64,000 nucleotides of DNA from NCBI RefSeq assembly GCF_000003605.2, contig NW_003140814.1, forward strand, positions 163,692-227,691. The letters are read 5' to 3'. Source of the DNA: Saccoglossus kowalevskii (lineage: Eukaryota > Hemichordata > Enteropneusta > Harrimaniidae). The position numbers were made by a program, and so were the translations under genes. Positions 21,081 to 32,219 of this stretch are shown here, piece after piece. The notes beneath the pieces were generated by a model. That model had not been told where the DNA came from and did no database searches. It saw only the letters and a list, made by a program, of their open reading frames with translations. How positions within the stretch are numbered: the stretch's first letter is position 1; every line of letters begins with the position of its first letter.

Positions 21081-23157
21081 TCTACATTGAGATATGAATA
21101 GCATAATCTTTGAAACTTTTGACCTGATTCATGGTAAATTTGCATATGTGTGATGACGTATACACAGAGCTGTTATAACAACATACCCCCTCCCTACTAG
21201 CACCAGCATTCTGTACGGCGACATTGGCACACCTTTCTTATAGTATGACTTTTTTCATCAACTCTAATTGTCTAAAAAAAAAGACGACTATCGGATGTAG
21301 TAGTAACTCTGTGTCATATTTTGATATATTAAAAGGATTATGCCGGGAAATTACTATATACAAAGACAACAATGCGTGATCAGTGTCCGTGATATTGCTG
21401 TTTTATTCTTTATGAGTACGGGACTGATTAACCACATCGTATATCACTAGAAAAAAAATAACGTATTTTGAAATGTAACTAACACGCCAACAACCCTTAC
21501 TGCATGGTAATATGGTGTCAATAAAAACACGATATTTAATATAATAGTAATATTGGGAAGAAAGGTGATACCCGTATAATTCTCCTTTAAAGATAGAAGC
21601 CTAATCATAATTTTTAAGAAAGTTGGTCATAAATCACATGACAATGTTCATTGGTTTATTGTGTAAAATGGTGAAGCTAGTACGTGTCTCATGGCACCAT
21701 GAAACAGCATTTATTCGCGGGTTACAGTGACGTATTCCGAGAAATTTGTCCTAATATTTTTTTTCAAAAATTGCTATTTTTAGAACAATTCCATAGAGCA
21801 AAATGTTAAAACCCAGATTTTAAAAATAATTCAAGAAAACAAAAAGTATTCCTTCATTAACAATATATGATTTTTTCAGCCTATGTCACCAGGCTAGATT
21901 TTGAGATATTGTATAATATCACTATCCACGAAAATACAACCATCATTTTCTCGAAAATTAAGCTGGTGCCCCTAACTTTTTTTATGTCAATATTTTTATA
22001 TTGCCTAGAAGTACAATATATTAAAAATTCACTTTGACTGATTTTAAGTGAGAGTTTGTCTGGTGATCGAATCTTTGACTTTATGCTGGTGGAATATTAT
22101 ACTTCTGTTATCAACGTGTATTGACGTCATCAAGACATTAATGTCAAAAAAATATACTTCCTTCCAACGGGAGGCCATGATAATTGTTACTGAGTTGTGA
22201 TCGTAATTTTGTGACGTCATATGTTCACATTTATGCCAACCATCATGCGGCTGTCTCGGTGTCTATAGAGGGACTGTGGTGTCGCTCACTGACCAGCACT
22301 AGCATACAAGCTGTTCTGACAATGTTACCCCCAAATTATATAATTAACTGGAGCAGATACATGTACATTTGAAAACAACAGCGGCGAACAGCGCTGTTAT
22401 GTTATCTTCGGGTACGAATGACCGGCTCACGGCTCACGCGCGGAAAACGTGAACAGGTGAAACGGCATATAAGACGCTACGCACCGTTATTCTTGAAAAG
22501 GGTTGATACGATCTTGTGAAAAATGCTTATTTTCTTCACCACCCTTCACTTCATCGATTGTACTTCAATATTTTATTCTTCTCCCCTGTTTGTATATAAT
22601 GACTGATTGATTGAATTTTCTGCAAATCGCTAACGCTTTACAAATCGTGAATTCGCTTGTCAAGTAGGTCCGGTCTGACTATGCTCGGCAGCTCGGTGAC
22701 AGTGTTTTTACCACTGATATCCAATCTATCCAAGTTGAATGATAGACGTTTATCTATTATTACTTTTATTGCTTCTCGGGTTTGCAATTAAAGCTTGATA
22801 ATAGAATATTTGACCGCATCTACTTGAATTTCCGACACCGGACGCGTCGTCCCATTTTAACAGGTGTGTGAGTCAATCAGTGAAAAACACGAATGAATAG
22901 AGGAGTATGCCAATCGTTATCGCCTCGAATAACGCTGCGTGTCCAATCCCGAGAGTCAATTAAAGAGATAATGAACCGATGTATCATAATTTTCACGGAA
23001 TAAATCAGGCATATGGCAGTGAAAAGACGCATTATTGGCCCGGACATTACTCCGAATCAGTCCGACAAGTGACAGCGAAAAAAAAAGATACAAAAGTTCC
23101 CGATGAAGGAAGACCGGTCACACGACGTGAAGTGACTTCATTGTTGTTATATTTATC
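21081..23157. other. Gene-poor stretch before an assembly gap
   Basis: AT-rich. The only structure I can support is the dispersed repeat copy at 21890-21985. No exon is evident. Confidence 0.35.
21890..21985 (-). repeat. Dispersed repeat, copy 1 of 3
   Basis: Read on the - strand it gives GGGGCACCAGC, then CGAGAAAATGATGGTTGTAT and GTGGATAGTGATATTATACA. Related copies on the + strand are at about 35305-35440 and 49560-49700. No termini or coding capacity were recognised. Confidence 0.5.
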
Positions 23158-23207
23158 NNNNNNNNNNNNNNNNNNNNNNNNNNNNNNNNNNNNNNNNNNN
23201 NNNNNNN
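23158..23207. other. Assembly gap, 50 N
   Basis: A run of exactly 50 Ns. Open frames spanning it are artefacts. Confidence 1.
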
Positions 23208-23766
23208 AATAACCTTCGGTCTCTTTGATATACAATACATTCGTCAAGAATTAACTTGCATAACGTTGTAGTGACATCATACTAAAAGGACCAATCGGTG
23301 TTCAATGCTCTCACTCCCGCATTAAATTCTGAGATTGTCTACAGATTTGAAGAACAGCGCGCCGATGTTCGATGTGCGTCCTCTCATCGCAATCCGTGTA
23401 AAATATAAAGTGATAAATTTGAAATAAGTAGGGGTCTTTTCACGTACACATCCACACATACATTAATCCACAACTTTTTGTTCAAATTTGTTTTCAATAT
23501 TATAATAGCGGTATATGTATTTTCCATGCCACGTTTTGAAGAGCTGGAATATATATGCTAAAGAGTCTCCTGATATTGCAAGGGATGCTTTCAAATGTAT
23601 GAGTATTATCGGGTAAACCCAGAACTGGTCCGTACTATAATATAATGAGTAAAGCTTGTCCTCCCATTCTGTAAGAAAATTTAAATTACTGCATGTGCTG
23701 ATAGTCTTACTTCATCGCTAACACAACATGACAATAATTCGTTAATAATCGGTTAATGATAAAGCG

Positions 23767-24160
23767 ATGTCGCTTTCAACATACGTCGGCGATTCTACTG
23801 ATACTGTTAATATTGCAGAAAGGTTGGGTGAGCATTTTAATGATCTTTTCACTTCTATAAAAAAAACCATTCACTACAAAAAGAAGATGACAAGATGCTT
23901 TCGAAAAATGTATGCATCTGGAGTGAACATTGCATTTGGTAAATTACCTTTGGGTAAATCTCCTGGACCTCACGACGTGTCCGATGAATTTTTTAAATAT
24001 GCTAATGAACGCCTTTGTTTTTGGTTGGTCTTACAGCATCATGTAATTTTACGAATACTATTCTTATTCCAATCGTTTTGAACAAGTCATCTGAAGATGA
24101 CACAGCCCCACTTGTCAGATGTGATTATAGTTGGCTATGAGTTATAAAATTTGAATGTAT
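23767..24160 (+). mobile_element. LINE fragment, start of reverse transcriptase
   Basis: The reading includes RLGEHFNDLFTS, then AFGKLPLGKSPGPHDVSDEF, the G-K-(S/A)-P-G-x-D-x-(I/V) block that opens the reverse transcriptase of non-LTR elements (here His replaces the Asp). After a frame change, TNTILIPIVLNKSSEDDTAP matches the LIPIxKNK region just before NYRPI. The fragment is broken off before the catalytic motifs. Confidence 0.65.
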
Positions 24161-24289
24161 ATGTATAAAATCGGGTAGGAAGATTAAGTTGAAAATCAAA
24201 AGTATGTTACTCGAAGTTAACAGCTAGGACATCTCTATTAAATTTAGTAAAATTTGCATGAATTTTAACAAAAATTCTCAATCAATTGA

Positions 24290-24560
24290 ATATAGAAATT
24301 CAATTGAGTCAATATTAAATAGCAAATACATGAACTATTAATTCACAAGATATTAACAATAATTCAAAATTAATTAAATATGCAAATGAGCTTGTTGATT
24401 AAGTTGAAGCCCAATATTGCATAGCACATATCGTATATTGACAAATCAAGTAAGTCTATACCAACTTTGGTCCGATTTGGACTATTAGTGCACAAGATAT
24501 CAACAAGAATTCAAATTAATAATTAAATATGCAAATGAGATCATTAATTGATTCCTTGAA
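24290..24560. repeat. Degenerate AT-rich direct repeat, about 147-bp period
   Basis: CACAAGATATTAACAATAAT with TTAATTAAATATGCAAATGAG (about 24342-24390) recurs as CACAAGATATCAACAAGAAT with AATTAAATATGCAAATGAG (about 24490-24540). It directly precedes the tandem units at 24565-25145 and is probably part of the same compound repeat. Confidence 0.5.
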
Positions 24561-24564
24561 AAAA

Positions 24565-25145
24565 GAAATCAATGTGCATCTGTACCAGTGGTCACTCTGT
24601 CTTTGTACCAAGTCTCAGCAAAATCGGTCCAAGCATCTTCGAGAAATGATGATGGACACACCCAAAAAACAAGATTTTACAGGATTTTGACATTCAAAAT
24701 GGCCGCCAGGCAGCCATATTTGATCAAATCAGGAAATAAATCCATGTGAATATGTATACCTCCTCACTTTGTCTTTGTACCTAGTATCATTGAAATCAGT
24801 CAAGGCATCTCTGAGAAATATCAATGGACAGACACAAGCCATGATTAACAATCCAAATGGCTGCTAATCGACCATATCTGATCATTTCTGTCTCAACAAA
24901 ATCGGTCAAGCCATCTCTGAAAAATGACGATGGACACACAAGCACCGAATTTGGCTCAATTTTGGCATCAAAATGGCCACCAGTCGGCCACATTTTATCG
25001 AATCATATGCACATGTATGGTTGACCACTATGTCTTTGTGCCAAGTTTCAAAAAAATCGGTCGAGCCATCTGCGAGAAATCACTCCAGACGGACTGACGA
25101 AGGCGAAAATACAAGCCCCCTCCCGGACTTTGTAATAAGACAGGT
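24565..25145 (+). repeat. Compound dispersed repeat of about four degenerate units
   Basis: Four successive degenerate units each contain CTTTGTxCCAAGTxTC, AAAATCGGTC, AGCCATCTxxGAGAAAT, GATGGACACAC and AAAATGGCCxCCAGxxGGCCA. The last unit ends GACGGACTGACGAAGGCGAA, then ACAAGCCCCCTCCCGGACTT. From memory, similar sequence occurs in other marine invertebrate genomes; I cannot assign a class. Small open frames inside have no meaning. Confidence 0.6.
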
Positions 25146-25177
25146 GAGCTGACCAGTAAGGATAACTATAGACTGAT

Positions 25178-25558
25178 CTATATTAACAACCAGCTTTGAT
25201 ACCCCATTGAAACATGACAACGCTCGTGAAAGAAAAGAATGCTTGCGAATATTATTTCTAAAAGATGGGATACGAAAAAGAAAAATATATCTAAAAGTAC
25301 GCTGTAAAATTCATAGTCTACATTGGCATGTATACACTTGTGCAGAGAACAAAAATCAGCAACCTTTCTACGTGTGGATAATGGTGGTTTGAATAACGTA
25401 CATAATTCCAAATAACAATCTGAAAAATACTTTAAATTACATTTGTAACACAATAAACGAATACATTTTTTCTGCACAAGTCTGAGTGCATGTGATTTTT
25501 GCCGTGTAGAGGTTCTCTTAAAATTGCTAATTTTCCACTGAGTGTAGTCACTTCTCAT
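25178..25558 (-). mobile_element. LINE fragment (thumb / C-terminal region)
   Basis: The - strand reading contains RLVQKKCIRLLCYKCN, then PLSTRRKVADFCSLHKCIHA. This is the pattern of the region after the reverse transcriptase in CR1/Jockey-group LINEs (LExVQRRFxRYL...LExRRxxADLxFLYKLL). It lies opposite in strand to the LINE fragment at 23767, so it is a separate insertion. The compound repeat at 24565-25145 lies between them. Confidence 0.6.
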
Positions 25559-25599
25559 ACTTGCTTGGGTTGTATTTTAGCTGATTTTTTCTATGACGT

Positions 25600-27936
25600 C
25601 CTTGATATTAAGCGTCAAACAAAATGTTTTTATATGAGAGCAAATACCTGACTTAGAAAATGTGTTATTCAGTCGTTAATCGTCTCTATACAAATCAGAA
25701 CTCTGTTATTAGTAATTCAATGTGCTCCGACATGTATGTTATTTCTAAGATTAGTCTTTTATACAGAAAATTATTATTTAAAAAAAATAGGTTTGTTTGT
25801 AATATTCTACGCTGTGCACTGTTATGGGATTTGTTGTTTGCTTTTTATCCTGAAATAAAGTACATAATAATAAACATTAACTGACTCGTCGACCTATTCC
25901 CAGTTATTTCAGTTTTACTAGGGAGAAATTTTGCTTGCCATTCATACCAAGAATTTCTGTGATGAGAAAAATGTTCACCGAATTTAAAATATGTAATCGA
26001 ATTTATTCCGTGACATTTGTCTAGTCACACCTCACTCTCGTCATAGTTAGAATGTGCTTGTAAGAATAAACAAACAGTCGAACTCTTTGTAAAAATGGAG
26101 ATCTAAAAGTAGAATTGTGTGCATATGCCCCCCCCCCCGATGCAAGCTACTAAAGGGGTTTGATCAAATTTCGCTTTCAGGAAGCATCATGTTTTGATGT
26201 TTTATCAGCTCACATATTTGTTCCAAGATGAATTTTAATATGTTTGGTTTTAAGTATGAAATGTAAAATAATAATTTCTATGTTAGAAATTATCCTGTAG
26301 AAACAACCGGACACCAAAATAGAGGACAGTTTTGGCTCATATCTCCCCCAACTCGTGACCGCACACTCAACATTGAAACATCGTCATATCAGGTTTGTGC
26401 AATGAGATTTAATCTCACCAGTGGTATTTGAAAGCAGTAAAATAAAATTATCTCATCGGTGGTGGAATAATAATACATGTGACTCTGTACAAATAACAGA
26501 ACATGGGGAGGGGAATGAGAATATAAACAGTCAATAATATTATTTCCATAAGAATGGCCAATACGCTGGTCAATTTACATCGCACTCACGTCACGAGTTC
26601 TAATGTGCTTTTATATCTTTTTATGTTTAGGTGATAAATATCCACCTTACGAAAAATCAATGCTCACCTCGTCCACTGCACCAACAATCAGAAATAGACA
26701 ACTATACGCGTATTCAGAATTACGACAAATGTCATGAAATGTCATAATCGGAAATCGAATTTCAATCTGACTGGCGCGTCATTCCTCGAAGGGTGATCGA
26801 TACAGTTACAGAAAAACATTGCGAATTTTCGCATTTTTGGTACACTGGGATTAGTTAATTATAATCTATTAGCAATAATAAAAAAACTAGGGCCACCGAC
26901 CTCATTTGAGAAATTCGTATGTTTAAAGTTAATACACAGGATCTATACGGAAAACAGTATAATATGACTCTTATATATATATTTACAAAAAACATTATAA
27001 TGGCGGAGCATGTAGAGAACAATATTTTCTACATATAAAAAATTGGATCACCGACTTTTTTAAAATTGTCACACTAATACATTTGTGATAGAACATTTTC
27101 CCATGTGAAAACGCTTCCGCACTTTGAACAGCGAATGTAGCGACTATATTCTTGAGTATATTTGTACATTTCTTAAAATCATTGAGATTTGGATTCGTCT
27201 TACACAGAGATTTATGTAGTTATACACGATACATATAATCAGAAAAAAGAAAGAAAAATACCTCATAATAAAACATTTTTGAGATATAATTATGCTAACC
27301 CTCGCACGAGCCTACATTCGAACTAGCGAAGATCGATTATGCGCCCTATCGTACACACATCGCAAAAGTGAAATTGTATCGAACCTCCCTAAATACTAAG
27401 ATAACGATCTCCGTAAAAAACATTATCATGTTTGCGTAATCGTTAATGTACTTTACCGTGTTCAATCAAACATTATGTAAATTAATTGCACATATTGTAT
27501 AAACAAATCAACAGGGTTTTGTCGTAATGATTACCAGATAAAATCAAAGTGTAAAGCAAATCCTCTCGCCTCTTGTCCCATAACAATTTTGTTTTCAGAA
27601 ACTCAATTTGAAAATATAAAGCACGGGTTACGGTTGTTGTGCAGTTATTTTTAAGAAACATAATACTGCAATATAGACAATTCAACATTCTGACACTGGC
27701 GAAACCGACGTAACCACAGAGCATCGCTCATATTGTGCAAACGACGTGCCTTGCCGAGAGGCAGATCATGACGGAAATTTAGTTACATTGACTACTAAAT
27801 GAATATAATGTCGGGGGAAAGGTTTTATCCGCAAATAAATAAAGCAATGTTAGCTTATATAGATTAATTGTGTTTGTACTCGTACACATCGTTATATTGT
27901 CCCGTTATCATTCAAAGAATTAAGCTTTGTTGTCAG
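25600..27936. other. Gene-poor stretch
   Basis: AT-rich. A - strand B-box-like GTTCGAATGTAGG near 27315-27330 is the only RNA-polymerase-III-like hint. No exon could be supported. Confidence 0.35.
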
Positions 27937-28079
27937 GCGATGTGAGAGCCGACATACCGCGTCTGGTGGAGAAGACACAAAAAAAGCTGAAGGCGGGGAA
28001 TATAACCAGCCAGGACTTCATAGGGAACGTACCTTGTATAGAGCAATGCGTCACAGGAAAGCTGCTGGACGGGAAGTAG
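27937..28079 (+). CDS. Candidate terminal exon, product unrecognised
   Basis: An AG at 27935-27936 (context TTGTTGTCAG) is followed by two bases of a split codon and 46 open codons ending with TAG at 28077-28079. The peptide includes DVRADIPRLVEKTQKKLKAG and DFIGNVPCIEQCVTGKLLDG, with a balanced, protein-like composition and two Cys. I do not recognise the family and could not find preceding exons. A second frame is open over the same stretch (RCESRHTASGGEDTKKAEGG), which weakens the call. The upstream exons may lie in the 26-28 kb region or beyond. Confidence 0.3.
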
Positions 28080-28247
28080 AGTCTTGTACAATGTCAGTAC
28101 TCGATATTACGTTGAACACACCTTGTGCTCTGTTGCTTCGATGCTGTTGTAATACAGTATGCGTGTCGGAGTAGTATAAGTCTCACTATGCAGACGACTA
28201 CTTTAAAAAGCAGTATCTGTTTAGCATTTAACAGTGCCATCTCCATA

Positions 28248-28261
28248 GTTACCATGGAAAC
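28248..28261. promoter_or_regulatory. RFX X-box-like palindrome
   Basis: GTTACCATGGAAAC fits the RFX site pattern GTxxCC-AT-GGxAAC with one departure from perfect symmetry. There is no adjacent confirmed gene, so its role is unknown. Confidence 0.3.
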
Positions 28262-30397
28262 GCATCATTGCTGTCGCAAAATACACAATTCCAATGTCCT
28301 CCCACTAGCAACATGGTTGTTTACGCAGCGAGAAATCACAGTGACGTACGTTACTTTAAATGTTGCTTCCCCGTCCAAGGGCAAAAAACACAGACGGTGG
28401 TGATTTACACCGAAGGGTATGAATGATGTGACGCTCGAAACTTTACATTATATATATATTTCAATTACATAACGGTTTCCACAGTAACTGTCAGATGTTG
28501 ATATATTCCGATAGTTCATCTGCCAGATGTGGGAATGTTTTACCTATCTTTGATGCATGGTGAAATAAGATTTAAAAAAAAATGTTTTTTGAAGAGTACA
28601 AACGTATGTATATGACAAAAAATCAAATAAAATGTTTTAGCACAATCACCCAAAAATGTATATATATTTATAATATAATTTGGTTTAATGTTTATGGCTA
28701 GGTGTTATAGCAACTCAATCCGGATTGCTATTATAACGTATTACATTATTATTTCTACTTTGTAAACAACTAACGGTAACACAAAAGAATCATCATCATA
28801 TTGACATCTAGAATTTGTTAATCATATATCAATTTTGATATTTATCATATACCTTACAGTTCTAATCAAAACACATTCAAGTTCATGGAAGATGTATCAA
28901 TAGTGAATCACTAATGTTTAGTTGAACATTACACAAACATTAACCCCGATGAAAAAATCTGGTAATACTAATTTGTTTCTCTGATTTCATATCACCGTTA
29001 CCCTACTCCTTTAGACCGAGTGAAATCGACGACGTTATCAAATGAAATGACCTTATACATAAATATCACAGGTAATTGGTTTTAAGGAGTTGCAACATAG
29101 ATGGATATTAGTCGATTCGCGTAGTTGACCTTCACGACTATTTGAGTCGTATCTATACTCCATTGGTCTAAGTGTCAACACAATAATAGCGTATATCAGA
29201 TTTCTAAAAAACTTCAATTATCGTTGCTCCGATGTCTCCGGAAAAAATCTAATTAATCTTTAGTGTTTATACCGAGTCGACGAGAGTTTCAAAACTTGTT
29301 CTTAACGAACCCTTTATACTGTGTGAATACATAGATGCAGATGTACCGAGCATTCAAACTTCCGTCGGAGATGAACACACTTTCATTTATACGGCCACAG
29401 TGTACATCAGGTGTCATCATGATTTTCATATCCGACTTATCGATCACCGTGATGGTGTTTTGAAATTGCGGATGCCTGCATGGGTAGCGAACGAAACACC
29501 TGAGTCTCAGAATAGAAAGTGTCCAATTGTCCTAATTATAAATTCCAATCACTCGATGAATACAACACGGCGAAGGATTCAACTGCATCAACTGCGTGGA
29601 CCTAACATTTGAACATATGCATGTTACAGTATGTAGTTTTGAGCGTTGGGTGTTGCGTTCACTGTCAAGACGTGGACTGATAAGTATTACTTTAGACATT
29701 GTCCTGCGCTTGTATTACGTACGTTTCAAGACGGTGGGAACTAATTAAACCTCAACGTTACCTTCACAAAATCACAAAAATTGCAATTTCTCTAAAACAA
29801 AATTCATTTCGAATTATCGTCTGTAGTGTTCTACATTTCATATATTCAAGTGTTTCGAAGTGAGCGGGGATAAGAAAATAAAACATTTAACCAGTGGGAA
29901 TATGCATGAAATAAAACACGCAACAATTGTTCAACTGTTTTTCTAAGCCAAGTACACGTTGACATGGCGACGTCTTCTCTATTTGTGGAATGAATCTTCC
30001 ATTGACCGATAAGGCTTCGTGGTGGCATGCAATTACTCACTGACGTTACGCTGACTGAAGCATATACAGCGGTATAGCCTTCACGCCCACCATTCAGAAA
30101 CGATACCAACTCTCAGTTTATTAAACTACAATCAAAAAGTATACTTTTTTCAAACTATGATATCTTATGTCATGTTTCGCTTTTCTGTAATGCATGATAT
30201 AGTGGAATGATGTATCTCTGTTTGTCAGACAGAATGTCGCTCGATGTCCTTCTTATGTGGTACATATCTTCCACAGTACCAAACATTGCAAACTTCATTA
30301 GACCTACCACGGCTGCTGAAGTTCTTATGAAAAACATTCCTACCATTGACGAGGAATGCGCGTCATCACCTAGCTTCATCACGAAGCTTTCTCTTAC
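28262..30397. other. Gene-poor stretch
   Basis: No repeat or coding exon could be supported. Open frames at 29400-29612 (+) and 29846-30109 (-) lack motifs. Confidence 0.35.
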
Positions 30398-30458
30398 CTG
30401 TAGTAATTGATTGAAGTGCGTCTTTCTTGTTGATGCAGGCATAAACATGCAATCACTC
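30398..30458 (-). CDS. Candidate short internal exon, unrecognised
   Basis: A 61-bp stretch on the - strand lies between an acceptor TTATATCTTTAG and a consensus donor CAG/GTAAGA. In one frame it reads DCMFMPASTRKTHFNQLLQ. The splice sites are good, but the stretch is short and no neighbouring exon was identified, so chance is quite possible. Confidence 0.15.
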
Positions 30459-32215
30459 CTAAAGATATAATACGAACGTTTTTTTTTTTGCTATTATTGT
30501 TTGATACTCAATGTTGATGACTAAACTGAATTGCAAATTATCGTAAAAAAAAGTTGATTTTGAGCACATTTGTTCTAGGCAGAATGAATTCTACTAATAC
30601 ACACGTGCAGTGATTGTTAGAGAATATCACAACATTATTAACAATACATTTTCTCATTCGTAATGCATCTGTAAAGCACTTTTACGTAATTCATCGTCTA
30701 TATACATTGCACATTAATATTTGTTGTAAACACCTCAAACCTTCACACATGGGTTTAGGTTTTGACACAGGCCGTCAAATTGGTGTTTTACGTATCTCTT
30801 ACGTAACATGATCCATTACTCCAAATCAGATAACTTATATTCTTCAAATCAGATATAGAGAAGATGATTTATTATCTTATCAGTTTTCTAAAATCTGCCA
30901 AGTGCATTGATAATCTACTTTATAACAAATACATCTTCAGTTTTCCTAAAAAAAATGTTTGAGACCTATTTGGTATTTATTAAAAGCGTCTAGTTCTCGG
31001 AAGGTTGGTCGACCTTAGACATTTAGTTTTATTTCTACCACAACAATAACTACATTTTCAGTAATTGCTACGTTCCTGCTGTTCTATTCTAGATATCATC
31101 AAATGATATCGTCAGTCTGAATAAAAAGAATAGCATGTAGAGATTATTTGAAAATGTCAGATTAATTGAACAAACGGAGTTGAAGCAATTGAACTTTGTG
31201 TGCCGAAAAATAAACTGAAATTTGCTAATTTTCTAATCTCTAATACCGACTTTCTGATAAAGTTGCCATATATATATTTGTAAAAGGCCATGTTTATAAA
31301 TTTCATGTACTCGGCCATAGCAGCGCACCTCGAAGTTGTAAGCCTCGCTACCTATACATCCAAAAAAGAGGCTCGAAACAGCGTGCAATGAACGGGGACT
31401 TACAGTGTCCAAATGGTCTTGCGCATGCCAGATCTCTGACGTCAAAAACAACATGCAGAATACATTCCTGTATACACGTAACACAATAAGAAGTTGAAAT
31501 TGGTGATTATAAAATCCGAAAATATAAGTATGTTACATTTTCAAAATAGTACTAGTGTTTTAAAACCTTATTTATACAAAACATATATCCAAAACAGTTC
31601 AAAGTTAGGTGTATGTTACTTTTGTGCGTTTTGTCGTGTAAATAGTGAATTTCTAATGTAAAATTATAAAAAGGCAGAGAAAATATAACTGAACCTTTTG
31701 TTGAACGATTTGTATACAATTATCCTGTTCGTTAGAAAATTGTTTTCGGTATTTCGTGATTATAAGTTGTGATACCAAAGTTTTTTTGTGACATTGTGTA
31801 AAGCCGGTTTTTACAATTAAGTGTGGACGAGTGTCAAATCGTGTCACGCTGTGCTATTTCATCGAATATGGTATTCCATTCTTTACTGAACACGTATGTA
31901 ATGTATATTACAAAACGATGTGAAGTACATGTCAATAATACCTCTTGATTTTAGGAAAAATGAATGATACACTCATAAAAATGTTGATCAAATTACCATG
32001 GAACATAGATATCACATTATTATTTCTATTCTTATCATATTCGATACACTGTTGGATAACCAAATTATGGCTTTGGACATTAGTCGTATTTATAAACTTA
32101 TTTCAACATTGGGACAGCGATATTTCTATTAATAAAAAAATAGTTGGTAATATCGCAGTAAATTAATTCTATAAATTAGAAAGTTAAAACATTCGTCATT
32201 ATATCAAAATGTAAT
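30459..32215. other. Gene-poor stretch
   Basis: AT-rich with no supported feature. The hydrophobic open frame at 31945-32166 lies just before the LINE but does not match LINE protein. Confidence 0.35.
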
Positions 32216-32219
32216 ATTT

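Noticed and set aside
27300-27360. tRNA gene on the - strand (GTTCGAATGTAGG)
   Set aside because: The T-arm does not pair properly and no anticodon arm is visible.
30170-30448. A 92-codon - strand gene
   Set aside because: A consensus GTAAGA donor interrupts it, so at most the first 61 bp would be exon. No homology was recognised.
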